A stretch of DNA of 64,000 bases from Hufsiella arboris (GCF_009834875.1 NZ_WVHT01000006.1:124001-188000); one strand, 5' to 3'. Positions 41,654 to 51,006 are shown, numbered from the stretch's first letter. Numbers and translations are program-made. Notes: a model not told the origin generated them from the letters alone.

Positions 41654-43276
41654 ATGAACAAATGGTTTAAAAAATTGGGAACTTGCCTGCTTGTGGTGCT
41701 CGCCTTCAAAGTGGTATCTCCCGACAAAGTCCTGGCAAGGCCAGGCATTGGTGTTTCTTTCCAGGTCTTTTACGACAACCTGCAGCCTTATGGTAGATGG
41801 ATCAATAACCCACAATATGGTTATGTCTGGGCACCCGATGTAGATCAGGATTTCGTACCATATGGAACCCGTGGCCATTGGATATCCAGTGAATATGGCA
41901 ATACCTGGGTATCTGATTATGACTGGGGCTGGGCTCCCTTTCATTACGGAAGATGGACGTTCGACGATTTCTACGGTTGGATATGGATTCCCGGTGAAGA
42001 ATGGGGACCGGGCTGGGTTAGCTGGCGGCAAGGCGGCGGCTATTATGGCTGGGCACCACTTGGCCCTGGCATGAATATCGACGTATCATTTGGCCTGGCA
42101 TCGTTAAGATGGGTTTTCCTGCCACAACGATATATCTGTTCACCTCGTCCATGGGATTATTACGACAGAAGGCCACAGGTAATTTACCGGAATACCACTA
42201 TCATTAATAACGTTTACGTTTATAACAACAATCGTTATTATGGCGGGCCGCGCCCGGGCGAAATAGAACGTTATACAAACTCGCGGGTTAACGTTTACAG
42301 GGTTAACGATTATGGACGACCCGGACAACGTATATCAAATAATACAGTAAACATTTACAGGCCACGCGTCGATAAGTCGAGAGACAATGATCGTCCAAAA
42401 CAATATGCCGATTATGATCGCTATAAAAACGACCATCCCGACAAAAGAGTTGCTTACGATAAATACAACAGGCCATCTTCAAACCAGCGCCCTGACAAAG
42501 GCAACCGAAATGACGGCAATGATTATACAGGAAGCTGGAAGCACCCTGATCAGCCTGGAGATAAGCGGGACGACAAAAATAATCACGATTATAGAAACAG
42601 GACAAATAACCAGGCGTCTCAGCAGGATCAAAACCGAAGAGAACAGTCGCAGAATGAGCGACAAAATGAGTGGAATCAACAAAATCAGCGTGATCAGAGA
42701 AATCAGCGTGATCAGAGAAATCAATGGGACAGACAAACACAACAGGCGGAACAACGACGCCAGCAAAGTGATGAACAACGGCGCCAGGTACAGCGCGACC
42801 AGATTAATCCAAACGCAGATCAGCAGCAGCAAAGAGCTCAACGCGATCAACAACGTCAATGGGATCAACAAAGACAACAAGCTCAGCAGGAACAGCAACG
42901 TCAGCAAGCTGATCAACAGCAAAGAGCTCAGCGAGAACAGCAGCAACAAGTTCAACGTGATCAACAACAACGTCAACAATGGGATCAGCAAAAACAACAG
43001 GCTGATCAACAGCGACAAGCTCAACGCGATCAACAGCAACGTCAGCAATGGGATCAGCAAAGACAACAGGCTGATCGGCAGCAACAAGCTCAGCAGGAAC
43101 AGCGACGTCAGCAAGCTGATCAACAACAACGAACTCAGCGGGAACAGCCGCAACGCCAACAGTCAGACCAGCAAAGGCAATGGGCTGATCGTGAAACCAG
43201 GCAACAATCACAGCCAAGACAGGAGCGTCAGCAATCTGATCGTGGAAACAGGCCTTCGAGAAGTAACTTTATGTAA
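41654..43276 (+). CDS. DUF6600-type exported protein with a glutamine-rich tail
   Basis: A 540-residue protein. A signal peptide (residues 1-29, ending VLARPG) is followed by a Trp/Tyr/Gly-rich DUF6600-like region (about 35-170: FYDNLQPYGRWI, HWISSEYGNTWVSDYDWGWA, WEWIPGEEWGPGWVSW-like). A basic linker comes next, and then about 210 residues almost wholly of Gln, Arg, Asp and Trp (QQRQQWDQQ-type units, residues 320-535). The tail is probably disordered. The gene start is ATG 41654; a TTG two codons earlier is unlikely. The function is unknown. Confidence 0.82.
   Translation: MNKWFKKLGTCLLVVLAFKVVSPDKVLARPGIGVSFQVFYDNLQPYGRWINNPQYGYVWAPDVDQDFVPYGTRGHWISSEYGNTWVSDYDWGWAPFHYGRWTFDDFYGWIWIPGEEWGPGWVSWRQGGGYYGWAPLGPGMNIDVSFGLASLRWVFLPQRYICSPRPWDYYDRRPQVIYRNTTIINNVYVYNNNRYYGGPRPGEIERYTNSRVNVYRVNDYGRPGQRISNNTVNIYRPRVDKSRDNDRPKQYADYDRYKNDHPDKRVAYDKYNRPSSNQRPDKGNRNDGNDYTGSWKHPDQPGDKRDDKNNHDYRNRTNNQASQQDQNRREQSQNERQNEWNQQNQRDQRNQRDQRNQWDRQTQQAEQRRQQSDEQRRQVQRDQINPNADQQQQRAQRDQQRQWDQQRQQAQQEQQRQQADQQQRAQREQQQQVQRDQQQRQQWDQQKQQADQQRQAQRDQQQRQQWDQQRQQADRQQQAQQEQRRQQADQQQRTQREQPQRQQSDQQRQWADRETRQQSQPRQERQQSDRGNRPSRSNFM
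42620..43230 (+). repeat. Degenerate tandem repeat encoding the glutamine-rich tail
   Basis: Imperfect units built from CAACGTCAGCAA, GCTGATCAACAG and GGGATCAGCAA recur across about 600 bases. They keep all three frames open, which creates long false frames on both strands. Such tracts often vary in length between strains. Confidence 0.75.
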
Positions 43277-43310
43277 CTAACAGTTAGATTAGAGACTAAC
43301 GCTTTTAATA

Positions 43311-43345
43311 AAAGAGGTTGTTCATAACTGAGCAGCCTCTTTTAT
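43311..43345 (+). terminator. Terminator of the DUF6600-type gene
   Basis: AAAGAGGTTG (43311-43320) pairs with CAGCCTCTTT, with one G-T pair, followed by TTATTT, 34 bases after the stop. Confidence 0.75.
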
Positions 43346-43510
43346 TTAAAATCATTTCGCAAAATAATTCTGCTTAAGAAACTAAAACTCACCACAAACA
43401 ACGTAAAAAAGTTTATGGCAATGCTTACGCTTCAATGCATCGAAAACATCATTGGCATTACAAAATCACGAAACTGCTGCAGTTGGTAGACGTACAGAAA
43501 ATTTATGTCG

Positions 43511-43535
43511 TAAAAAAGCCCGTCTTCCGGGTTTG
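43511..43535 (-). terminator. Terminator of the RRM gene
   Basis: On the minus strand, AAACCCG pairs with CGGGCTT around GAAGA, followed by six T, about 20 bases after the RRM stop. Confidence 0.65.
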
Positions 43536-43551
43536 GAGACAGGCTCTGTTA

Positions 43552-43863
43552 CTAATTGAAATTTCTTTCGCTTCTTCTATTATTGTTGCTACGGAAGTTT
43601 TTGTTTCCGCCAGCTGCATTTGGTCTTTCTTCTGCTTCTGCAACACGAATCCTTCTTCCATTGTAATCTCCACCATCCATTTTACGGATAGCTTCTTTTG
43701 CCTCATCATCATTAGGCATTTCAACAAAACCGAATCCTTTGCTTTGGCCAGTTTCACGATCTTTAATAATTCTTAAAGATTTAACTTCACCAAAATCGCT
43801 GAACACGGCTGTCAGCTCGGCTTCCTCAACATGGTAAGGTAAACCTGCAATAAATATTTTCAT
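43552..43863 (-). CDS. RRM-domain RNA-binding protein
   Basis: A 103-residue protein with one RNA recognition motif (residues 1-80): RNP2 is IFIAGLPY and RNP1 is KGFGFVEM. A Ser/Arg/Asn-rich tail follows (GGNKNFRSNNNRRSERNF). Bacterial RRM proteins of this type bind single-stranded RNA and are often cold- or stress-induced. A TATATTTG box precedes the gene at 43884-43891 on the minus strand. It is a single gene. Confidence 0.93.
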   Translation of the reverse strand: MKIFIAGLPYHVEEAELTAVFSDFGEVKSLRIIKDRETGQSKGFGFVEMPNDDEAKEAIRKMDGGDYNGRRIRVAEAEERPNAAGGNKNFRSNNNRRSERNFN

Positions 43864-43883
43864 TAACTTTTCTTAAATTTCTA

Positions 43884-43891
43884 CAAATATA
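43884..43891 (-). promoter_or_regulatory. Candidate -7 box (TATATTTG) of the RRM gene
   Basis: A perfect TAnnTTTG on the minus strand, 20 bases before the ATG. No TTG at the expected distance upstream. Confidence 0.45.
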
Positions 43892-43959
43892 GGATTAACA
43901 CGGGAATTTATTGTAATATGAAAATCCTATAAAGATTAATTTGTTGTTAAATATTACGG

Positions 43960-44352
43960 TTAGGGAGATGGTATTTTCTCTTCTACCATTGTATTTCCGA
44001 ATTTATCGTAGTAGATACAACTCATTTGATCCATCGAAACCGTCCATTTTTCAACGCCAGTTTCTGCGGCTTCCCGCCGAAATGTTGGATAGTCGGTTCC
44101 ACCTGACTGGTGGATTTTAAGATTCCGTTTGAACACGTTTGGGTCAGCCAATTCCGCAACACTCAGTATTTCTCCTTCAGATCTTGAACTTATTGCAAAA
44201 TTATCACGCCCTAGATATTCCGTATGTCCGTCATTCACATACGTATTGAATGCTATAACCCCCAACTCAGCAATTTCCTGGATATATTTAGGAAAATCAG
44301 CACCGCTTTTCACTTTGGAATGCGCGCTTTTAATCTGGTCAATCGTAAACAT
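43960..44352 (-). CDS. DUF1398-family protein
   Basis: A 130-residue protein of the YbcV/DUF1398 type: MFTIDQIKSAHSKVKSGADF, then YIQEIAELGVIAFNTYV, DGHTEYLG and, near the end, AAETGVEKWTVSMDQMSC. The function is unknown. It has no signal or membrane segment. It lies 48 bases after the E1 gene in the same direction and may be read from the same transcript. Confidence 0.85.
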   Translation of the reverse strand: MFTIDQIKSAHSKVKSGADFPKYIQEIAELGVIAFNTYVNDGHTEYLGRDNFAISSRSEGEILSVAELADPNVFKRNLKIHQSGGTDYPTFRREAAETGVEKWTVSMDQMSCIYYDKFGNTMVEEKIPSP

Positions 44353-44400
44353 CTTTAGTTTTCAATTAAAACAATCCGATGAGCTAACAGTATATCCAAC

Positions 44401-46821
44401 TTATTTATATAAATCCGGAAACGCAGATGGATTCGAATCGTGCATCATCTCATAAATTTTTTCCACTACATCATCAGAAGACGGTTTGCTAAAATAGTCT
44501 CCATCTGTCCCGTAAGGCGGCCGATGCGCTTTTGCGGAAATAGTAGCCGGACGCGAATCGAGATAATAATATCCGTTTTGTTTTTCCAGTATCTGTTGCA
44601 AAATATAAGCGGAGGCGCCTCCCGGAACATCCTCGTCGACAACGAGCAATTTGTTCGTTTTCTTTAGCGATTGCGCACAAAGCTGATCAGTATCAAAAGG
44701 ATCTAAGGTTTGCGGATCAACAATCTCGACAGAAATGCCCAAATTTTCGAGTTCCTCAGCGGCTTCCTGTACAATCCTTAACGTGGACCCGTAACTCACT
44801 ACGGTAATATCGGTGCCTGTCCGTATAATTTCGGCTTTGCCCAAAGGGACTGTAAACTCGCCTACATTAGTTGGTAGCTTTTCTTTCAGACGATAACCAT
44901 TCAAACACTCGATTACCAAAGCCGGTTCGTCGCCGCGCAATAGCGTGTTATACATTCCGGCAGCTTGTGTCATATTTCTTGGGACACATATATGAACTCC
45001 TCTTAACGCCCCAAGTATCATACTCATAGGAGAACCGGAATGCCATATACCTTCAAGTCTGTGGCCGCGCGTCCTTATTATGACTGGTGCTTTTTGACCA
45101 GCTTTTGTCCTGTAACTTAGTGATGCCAGATCATCACTTAAAACATTTAATGCGTAAAGAAGATAATCCACGTATTGAATTTCGGCGATCGGTCGCAATC
45201 CCCGCATGGCCATTCCTATACCCTGGCCAGCAATTGTCATTTCGCGAATACCTGTATCAAAAATACGTAAGTGACCAAATTTATTCTGAAGCCCCGCAAA
45301 GCCCTGGTTCACATCTCCTATCGCGCCAACATCTTCACCAAAAGCAATAATTCGTGGATCACGCTGGAAATTTTCATCAAAACAAGCGTTAAGTACCTCT
45401 CTCCCATCAACAAGCTTAGACTCTTCACTGTATTCAGCAGCAATAACCGCGATTTGATGTGGCGAATCCGCTCCTTCTGTAAAAAGCTTACTATTGTACC
45501 GTTCGGAATTAGCTTCCAGCTCCTTTTTATACCAGTCTACTAGTTCAGACTTAGCTTCAGCGGAGCTATTACGCAAAGTAATGACAGCCTTACGAACCGT
45601 CGTAAATATATCCCGGCGGGTTACATCGCTGACGCTTTTAAGCGCCTCGGCCATCTTTTGAATTTCCGGATCGTTCGTTTTATGAAGCAATCCATACACT
45701 TCTTCTGATTCTTTCTTTATGATCAACGCATTCTCATCCCATGCTTTTTTTTGACACTCGCGAACATAGGTCTTTGCTTCTTTCTCGATCTCCTGCAGTT
45801 CTTCCTCGGTAATTATCGCCGAATGGATCATCCATTTGCGCATCTGTACCAAACAGTCAAATTCTTTCTCCCAGGCAAGCCGTTCAGCAGATTTATAACG
45901 TTCATGGGAACCGGATGTTGAATGCCCTTGCGGTTGCGTCATTTCCGTGACGTGAATCAGTACCGGAATGTGCTTTTCACGGCAGATCGAGATCGCTTTC
46001 TCATAAGTTTCGCATAGTCCGGGATAGTCCCATCCGCGTACCTTAAATATTTCGAAGCCTTCACCGTTCTCGTCGCGCTGGAAGCCTTTTAATATTTCTG
46101 ATATATCGCCTTTTGTTGTCTGTATCTCCGCTGGTACCGAAATTCCGTAACCGTCATCCCAAACTGAAACCGCCATCGGAATTTGCATAACACCGGCGGC
46201 GTTCATTGTCTCAAAAAAGACACCTTCGGAAGTTGATCCGTTACCGATGGTACCAAAGGCTACTTCGTTTCCACCGATTGAAAAATGAGTTAAATAGGAC
46301 AAGTCAGGGTTTTGCCTGTATAATTTTGAGGCCTGTGCAAGGCCAACGAGACGAGCCATCTGCCCGCCTGTAGTTGATATATCTGATGCCGTATTTTTTG
46401 TTATGGTCTGATCCCGCCAGCTTCCGTCTTCGTTTAAAGTACGTGTAGCGTAGTGGCAATTCATCTGCCTGCCGCCCGAAGCCGGATCGAAATCGACGTC
46501 GGGGTGTGCGTATAATTGTGCAAAAAACTTTGTCAGATCAGACATGCCCGAAGCCATGATAAACGTCTGATCCCGATAGTAACCCGAACGCCAGTCGCCA
46601 TCTTTAAACGCCTTTGCCATAGCAAGTTGAGCAACTTCTTTTCCGTCGCCGAAAATACCGAATTTAGCCTTACCAGTGAGCACTTCTCTTCTCCCGATGA
46701 TACTTGCCTGCCTGCTTTCGTAGGCAATCTGGTAATCTTTGATGACTATCTTCTTAAAATCATCAAAACTTAGCTCAGAAAAATCAAATGGATTGGTTGT
46801 TGTTAATTGGTTTGTCTGCAT
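44401..46821 (-). CDS. 2-oxoacid dehydrogenase E1, alpha and beta subunits fused (branched-chain type)
   Basis: An 806-residue thiamine-diphosphate enzyme, probably the E1 of a branched-chain 2-oxoacid dehydrogenase. The alpha-like half (about 1-410) has MNCHYATRTL, GGNEVAFGTIGNGSTSEGVF and GHSTSGSHERY. The beta-like half (about 460-806) has AFGEDVGAIGDVNQGFAGLQ, RGHRLEGIWHSGSPMS and VDEDVPGGAS. The cofactor motif reads GNG where GDG is usual. The ATG at 46821 is used; a TTG eight codons upstream is unlikely. E2 and E3 genes are not in the window. Such fusions are typical of Bacteroidetes. Confidence 0.9.
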   Translation of the reverse strand: MQTNQLTTTNPFDFSELSFDDFKKIVIKDYQIAYESRQASIIGRREVLTGKAKFGIFGDGKEVAQLAMAKAFKDGDWRSGYYRDQTFIMASGMSDLTKFFAQLYAHPDVDFDPASGGRQMNCHYATRTLNEDGSWRDQTITKNTASDISTTGGQMARLVGLAQASKLYRQNPDLSYLTHFSIGGNEVAFGTIGNGSTSEGVFFETMNAAGVMQIPMAVSVWDDGYGISVPAEIQTTKGDISEILKGFQRDENGEGFEIFKVRGWDYPGLCETYEKAISICREKHIPVLIHVTEMTQPQGHSTSGSHERYKSAERLAWEKEFDCLVQMRKWMIHSAIITEEELQEIEKEAKTYVRECQKKAWDENALIIKKESEEVYGLLHKTNDPEIQKMAEALKSVSDVTRRDIFTTVRKAVITLRNSSAEAKSELVDWYKKELEANSERYNSKLFTEGADSPHQIAVIAAEYSEESKLVDGREVLNACFDENFQRDPRIIAFGEDVGAIGDVNQGFAGLQNKFGHLRIFDTGIREMTIAGQGIGMAMRGLRPIAEIQYVDYLLYALNVLSDDLASLSYRTKAGQKAPVIIRTRGHRLEGIWHSGSPMSMILGALRGVHICVPRNMTQAAGMYNTLLRGDEPALVIECLNGYRLKEKLPTNVGEFTVPLGKAEIIRTGTDITVVSYGSTLRIVQEAAEELENLGISVEIVDPQTLDPFDTDQLCAQSLKKTNKLLVVDEDVPGGASAYILQQILEKQNGYYYLDSRPATISAKAHRPPYGTDGDYFSKPSSDDVVEKIYEMMHDSNPSAFPDLYK

Positions 46822-46894
46822 ACACGTAAGAGCAAAGGTGTTCAAAAAACATTAAAATAACAACGTATCCTTTCAAGAGTTCTTACCGTATAGA

Positions 46895-46928
46895 TTGGAA
46901 TATTTTTTGATTATATTTATTACATTTG
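46895..46928 (+). promoter_or_regulatory. Promoter of the DUF1573-type gene
   Basis: TTG (46895-46897), a 23-base spacer and a perfect TACATTTG box (46921-46928) fit the Bacteroidetes promoter. The box is 19 bases before the ATG. Confidence 0.6.
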
Positions 46929-46947
46929 TATTAAACTCTTAAACACA

Positions 46948-47340
46948 ATGAAAAAATTCATGATTTTATGTGCCGTGTTAGTTGGCTTTACCGCGTTTAC
47001 GGCATTCCAAACTAACAATCAGGCTGAATTTAAATTTGAATCTGAAACCCACGACTTTGGTAAGATCCCTCAGGGAAAACCAGTAAGTGTTGATTTTAAG
47101 TTTACTAACATCGGCGAAGAGCCCTTAATAATCAGTTCTGTTGAGCCTACCTGCGGTTGCACAGTAGCGAAATTTACTAATACGCCTGTTAAAAAAGGGG
47201 GCAGCGGTGTTATTTCGTTAACTTTTAATGCAGCAGTAGCTTCTCCGTTTACTAAAGCAGTAACCGTTAAATCGAATGCTAAAACCCCGGTAAAAGTTCT
47301 TTACATTAAGGGTGAAGTTGTAGCAAGCAACTCCAAGTAA
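46948..47340 (+). CDS. DUF1573-domain exported protein
   Basis: A 130-residue protein with a signal peptide (MKKFMILCAVLVGFTAFTAF) and one immunoglobulin-like DUF1573 domain: THDFGKIPQGKPVSVDFKF, EPLIISSVEPTCGCTVA (with the conserved CGC pair) and VISLTFNA. Its role in the envelope is unknown. It has its own promoter and terminator. Confidence 0.9.
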   Translation: MKKFMILCAVLVGFTAFTAFQTNNQAEFKFESETHDFGKIPQGKPVSVDFKFTNIGEEPLIISSVEPTCGCTVAKFTNTPVKKGGSGVISLTFNAAVASPFTKAVTVKSNAKTPVKVLYIKGEVVASNSK

Positions 47341-47360
47341 CAAAAATTATACTTTATTGC

Positions 47361-47400
47361 GAAAACCTCTCTGTGCATACAGGGAGGTTTTCTTATTTTT
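47361..47400 (+). terminator. Terminator of the DUF1573-type gene
   Basis: AAAACCTC(T)CTG pairs with CAG(G)GAGGTTTT, followed by T-rich sequence, about 20 bases after the stop and just before the aminotransferase start. Confidence 0.75.
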
Positions 47401-47407
47401 GTGCCTT

Positions 47408-48634
47408 ATGCCAAAAATTTCATCAAAGGGAGAGCATATGCCGGCATCTCCTATAAGGAAACTAACTCCTTATGCAGACCAGGCTAAATTAGAGGGGAAG
47501 AAAGTATATCATCTGAATATCGGCCAGCCGGATATTGAAACTCCGGAAATTATGCTTAACGCAATTAAATCGATTGATTTCAAAGTGTGGGCTTACACTC
47601 CATCTGAAGGTACGCTTAGCTATCGTAAAAAGCTGACTGAATATTATAACAAGCTCGGCTATAATATCAGCCCAGAAAATATCATTGTAACGAACGGCGG
47701 TTCGGAAGCAATTACTGTCGCTTTACAAACCTGCCTTGATTCTGGCGACGAAGTGATAATTCCCGAACCTTTCTACGCTAATTACAATGGCTTTGCCTGT
47801 ATGGGCGATGTAATTGTAAAGCCAATTCTGTCGCATATTGAAAATGGCTTCGCGCTTCCGCCAATTAGTGAATTTGAAAAGCTGATTACAGAGAAGACGA
47901 AAGCTATCATGATTTGCAATCCAAATAATCCAACCGGATACTTGTATTCAAACGATGAATTGTCTGAACTTAAAGACCTTTGCATTAAACACGACTTGTT
48001 TTTGTTTAGCGATGAAGCGTACCGGGAGTTCTGTTATGATAACCGCGAATTTCGTTCGCCAATGCACCTTGAAGGCCTTGATGAACACGTTATCGTTTTG
48101 GATACCGTATCAAAGCGCTATAGTGCCTGCGGAGCACGTCTGGGTTGTATGATCACGAAAAACAAAGAAGTGATCAATTCCGCTTTAAAATTTGCTCAGG
48201 CCCGACTTAGCCCGGGAATGGTCGCGCAGATTGCCGGAACTGCAGCTGTAGACACGCCATCATCCTATTTCGAAGAGGTTAACCAGGAATATACAGAGCG
48301 CAGGAATATTTTGGTAAACTCCCTGAATAAAATAGATGGTGTTTTCTGTCCGAATCCGGGCGGCGCATTTTACGTCGTAGCGAGATTTCCAATTGACGAT
48401 GCCGACAAATTCTGCCAGTGGATGCTCGAGAAGTTTTCGTACAATAACCAAACTGTTATGATGGCGCCAGCAACAGGATTTTACAGCACGCCTGGCGCAG
48501 GAAAGGACGAGGTACGTTTGGCATACGTTTTGAACAAACAGGATTTGAAAGAGGCGATGGTTTGCCTTGAAAAAGCATTGTTGGAATATCCTGGAAGAAC
48601 AGAAAGCAAAAAGCTGAAAGCCGAAAGCCTTTAA
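47408..48634 (+). CDS. Pyridoxal-phosphate-dependent aminotransferase, AspC type
   Basis: A 408-residue class I/II aminotransferase. ATG 47408 is used, because the longer frame would start inside the terminator. Marks are LNIGQPDIETP (about residue 34), VTNGGSEAITVAL (about 98), MICNPNNPTGYLYS (about 165), LFSDEAYREF (about 197) and the Schiff-base Lys near 236 in DTVSKRYSACGARLG. These fit the aspartate/aromatic-type subgroup; the exact amino acid is not determined. The last 15 residues are a lysine-rich extension. Confidence 0.92.
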   Translation: MPKISSKGEHMPASPIRKLTPYADQAKLEGKKVYHLNIGQPDIETPEIMLNAIKSIDFKVWAYTPSEGTLSYRKKLTEYYNKLGYNISPENIIVTNGGSEAITVALQTCLDSGDEVIIPEPFYANYNGFACMGDVIVKPILSHIENGFALPPISEFEKLITEKTKAIMICNPNNPTGYLYSNDELSELKDLCIKHDLFLFSDEAYREFCYDNREFRSPMHLEGLDEHVIVLDTVSKRYSACGARLGCMITKNKEVINSALKFAQARLSPGMVAQIAGTAAVDTPSSYFEEVNQEYTERRNILVNSLNKIDGVFCPNPGGAFYVVARFPIDDADKFCQWMLEKFSYNNQTVMMAPATGFYSTPGAGKDEVRLAYVLNKQDLKEAMVCLEKALLEYPGRTESKKLKAESL

Positions 48635-48685
48635 CTGAACTAAAAATTGTACTTTTGAAAGCTTTAAGCTTGGTCTTTTAGCTTT

Positions 48686-48693
48686 TACCTTTA
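48686..48693 (+). promoter_or_regulatory. Candidate -7 box (TACCTTTA) of the tmRNA gene
   Basis: It matches TAnnTTTG except at the last base, and ends 5 bases before the predicted 5' end of tmRNA, the right distance for a start site. The -33 part is not clear. Confidence 0.4.
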
Positions 48694-48698
48694 TATAA

Positions 48699-49063
48699 GG
48701 GCCCGACCGGAATTGACAGGATGGCGGCAACTATGTAAGCATGCAGCGCGTTGTGAGACTAGCGCTTTAATCTGAACTCTCAACTTTCAAATGGCGAAAA
48801 TAACTACGCCTTAGCTGCCTAATTTAGAATTAGCATAGCTTTTGTCCCGCTAAGTTCCGTTCTGTAGCTTAGCATCAGGGGCATCGAACAACAGAACTGG
48901 CCAGGGTTTAATGATGTAATAACCCGGCAAGACAAAACATCTAAGGAAACAGGTACAGGTAATCGGCTGACCTTCCTCTTCCCGACAATTAAACAGCAGA
49001 TAAGCATGTAGAAAGCATAATTTGTTCCATGTTTGGACGAGAGTTCGAATCTCTCCGGGTCCA
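48699..49063 (+). ncRNA. ssrA: Transfer-messenger RNA (tmRNA)
   Basis: A 365-base RNA that frees stalled ribosomes and tags the unfinished protein. The 5' end GGGCCCG pairs with CGGGTCC at the 3' end; the tRNA-like part includes GACCGGAATTGACAGGATGG and the T-arm with TTCGAAT. The tag frame runs GGC GAA AAT AAC TAC GCC TTA GCT GCC TAA (48793-48822), giving GENNYALAA, the proteolysis signal after the alanine from the tRNA part. No CCA is encoded. A strong terminator follows. Confidence 0.96.
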
Positions 49064-49074
49064 CTTCGAAAACT

Positions 49075-49112
49075 AAACCCTTATAAATGAATCATTTATA
49101 AGGGTTTTTTAG
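49075..49112 (+). terminator. tmRNA terminator
   Basis: AACCCTTATAAATGA pairs with TCATTTATAAGGGTT, followed by TTTTT, 12 bases after the tmRNA 3' end. Confidence 0.88.
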
Positions 49113-49180
49113 CCTTAGCAATTTCTATGAAGATATTGACGCCAGTAATGAAATACAGATAACACTATAGATTTACCTGA

Positions 49181-50611
49181 TTAATTGCTTTCGAACTTTG
49201 CAGCTATATCATCAATTAACAATACCCAGTCGTTTCCTACTCCCTGTGTCGGTGAAGTGAATTGCATCTGATTCCAACGTTTAATTTTTCCAGACTTAGA
49301 TATTTTTCCGTTTCGCGGATTAAACCATGACACAGAAATCTGCTTGCTATTTATACAATTTGTAATGACAGTGATTGTTTTCCCCACCGGCAGGTAAACC
49401 ATCAGGTATCGCCCGCTGTTGTCACGGAAAGCAGAGCTATGTTCACCTTTTTCGCCTTGTCCGTTAATTATCAATCGATCATCCGGAATACGGCCCAATA
49501 ACGGCCTCGAACTCATTAATTTTCGGAAATACCCTGCCTGGTAAGCACCTGGACGGTCGAGCGCTTCGGTCCAGTAACGGTCCGGATAATTTATTTTCTC
49601 TTCCTGAGGGTTATAAAACTGCCACACGGCGTGGTGCCCATAAGTCACTCCGCAGGCACCCGCGAAAACCGAACGGTACATTTGCTTTCGTACATCATAC
49701 GACCGGTAATAACCAGTTGCCGGATCCCATTTCGGCCAGGGATTTACCGGGTGGTCTTCATAATTGATTTCAGCATCTAAAACTGGCTTGACTGGCTGCA
49801 GTTTGAAATCGCGGGAGATCAAATCCCAGGTTGCTGCGTCATGTCCGCCGCCGTGCCCGGATTGAATCATGTTCATCGTTAACCAGGACTCGTTATGAAT
49901 GTATTGGGATGTTGAAAATGATCCACCCGAGGGATGATAGGTAATAAAAGCGCAGTTGCCAGTAGCATCAAGAATGCCTTTTGCCATCGCCCGCCATACC
50001 GGCCGCCAGTCGCTGGAATCGTTTACCGCAGGCCGATCTCCGCCTAATATCCATAAAATGTTGTTCGCGTTTTTATAGCGGCCGGCGATCCAAAGGCCAT
50101 ATTTATAAGCATTGTCCTCATTAAAAACTACCGGGCCAGCACCCCAGGCTTTTGTCACCTTGTCGCCCCAGGTCGGCAGCAAACCGATGTAGAGTCCACG
50201 CGTTTGCGCCATTCTGACAACTGTGTCAACTAGCCTGAAATATTTCTCATTCGGCGTTGCGGGGTTCTGGTTGAGTAAAGGCAGGTCGCCGTATTGATTC
50301 GGTCTGGTCAAGCCATCCATTTCTGCAAGGGCAACCGCCTGTATAACATTGAAACCTTTCGCTTCCCTGTTGTCCAGGTACCTACTGATATCCTCCAGCT
50401 TAAGCCGATGAAATAATTCCCAGGCGGTATCGCCCAGCCAGAAGAATGGTGTGCCATCTTCGTATTGCAGGTAATGTCCATTGGGTGAAACGATGATGCG
50501 GCCCAACTTGTTGTTTATCGGCTGAGCGTCTACTATAAAAGAAAAATAAAGCAGGAAAGACAAAAACAACAGGCAGCGCCACAGACTAAAAAATTTACAA
50601 AGCGATATCAT
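49181..50611 (-). CDS. DUF4038/apiosidase-like (GH140-type) secreted glycoside hydrolase
   Basis: A 476-residue protein starting at ATG 50611, which gives a normal signal peptide ([20 protein letters not shown], cleaved near DAQ). ATGs at 50644 and 50647 would extend it by 11 or 12 residues. The TIM-barrel DUF4038 domain has [30 protein letters not shown] and [14 protein letters not shown] with a likely catalytic Glu, and a C-terminal beta domain ([23 protein letters not shown]). GH140 enzymes remove apiose from the plant pectin rhamnogalacturonan II. No SusCD pair is nearby, so it is not part of a visible polysaccharide locus. Confidence 0.87.
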   Translation of the reverse strand: MISLCKFFSLWRCLLFLSFLLYFSFIVDAQPINNKLGRIIVSPNGHYLQYEDGTPFFWLGDTAWELFHRLKLEDISRYLDNREAKGFNVIQAVALAEMDGLTRPNQYGDLPLLNQNPATPNEKYFRLVDTVVRMAQTRGLYIGLLPTWGDKVTKAWGAGPVVFNEDNAYKYGLWIAGRYKNANNILWILGGDRPAVNDSSDWRPVWRAMAKGILDATGNCAFITYHPSGGSFSTSQYIHNESWLTMNMIQSGHGGGHDAATWDLISRDFKLQPVKPVLDAEINYEDHPVNPWPKWDPATGYYRSYDVRKQMYRSVFAGACGVTYGHHAVWQFYNPQEEKINYPDRYWTEALDRPGAYQAGYFRKLMSSRPLLGRIPDDRLIINGQGEKGEHSSAFRDNSGRYLMVYLPVGKTITVITNCINSKQISVSWFNPRNGKISKSGKIKRWNQMQFTSPTQGVGNDWVLLIDDIAAKFESN

Positions 50612-50748
50612 AAGAACTGGCTCACGGAGGTTTAACTTCAGCATCATCCGCCACTTGAAGTTAAACAAATCGAATGATTTGGACTTGTTTTCTATTAATC
50701 AGAGATACGGCCAATACATATCAGCGGTTAATTGATAGCCGGCATATT

Positions 50749-51006
50749 TTACTTCCCCCCTTGCAAGCCTTCCAGACAAGCCGCAACTGCCTGCAATAAT
50801 TCAACACTTACCCTATCACGGTTAGTATGCAGATCTTCCGGGCTAACCAGTGCGCGGTAAGTGCGTTCTTCATCCGGTTCAAAAAATACCTTCAAACCTT
50901 CTACAAACACCTCAAACCTGTAAACATATCCATAAGAAAGAAGACGCGCCTTAAATTCATATTCCCTGCCGCCAAAAGAAACCGGCAGCAAAAACTCCTC
51001 ATTCAT
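50749..51006 (-). CDS. Small conserved protein of unknown function
   Basis: An 85-residue protein: LPVSFGGREYEFKARLLSYG, then YRFEVFVEGLKVFFEPDEER and a C-terminal helix VELLQAVAACLEGLQ. It is predicted mostly beta and soluble. No family recognised. It is upstream of the glycoside hydrolase on the same strand, with a 140-base gap. Confidence 0.65.
   Translation of the reverse strand: MNEEFLLPVSFGGREYEFKARLLSYGYVYRFEVFVEGLKVFFEPDEERTYRALVSPEDLHTNRDRVSVELLQAVAACLEGLQGGK

Noticed and set aside
42620-43230. Possible CRISPR array
   Set aside because: The repeats are degenerate, in frame with a coding region, and have no unique spacers. No CRISPR array is seen anywhere in the window.
42387-43280. 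Long alternative frames over the glutamine-rich gene, on both strands (also 42479-43159 and 42804-43217)
   Set aside because: They arise because the tandem repeat keeps all frames open; their composition (runs of Leu/Ser or Asn/Ser) is that of shifted repeats, and only the DUF6600 frame has a signal peptide and domain.
48819-49064. Minus-strand 81-residue open frame
   Set aside because: It lies inside the tmRNA gene and is an antisense artefact of that RNA.
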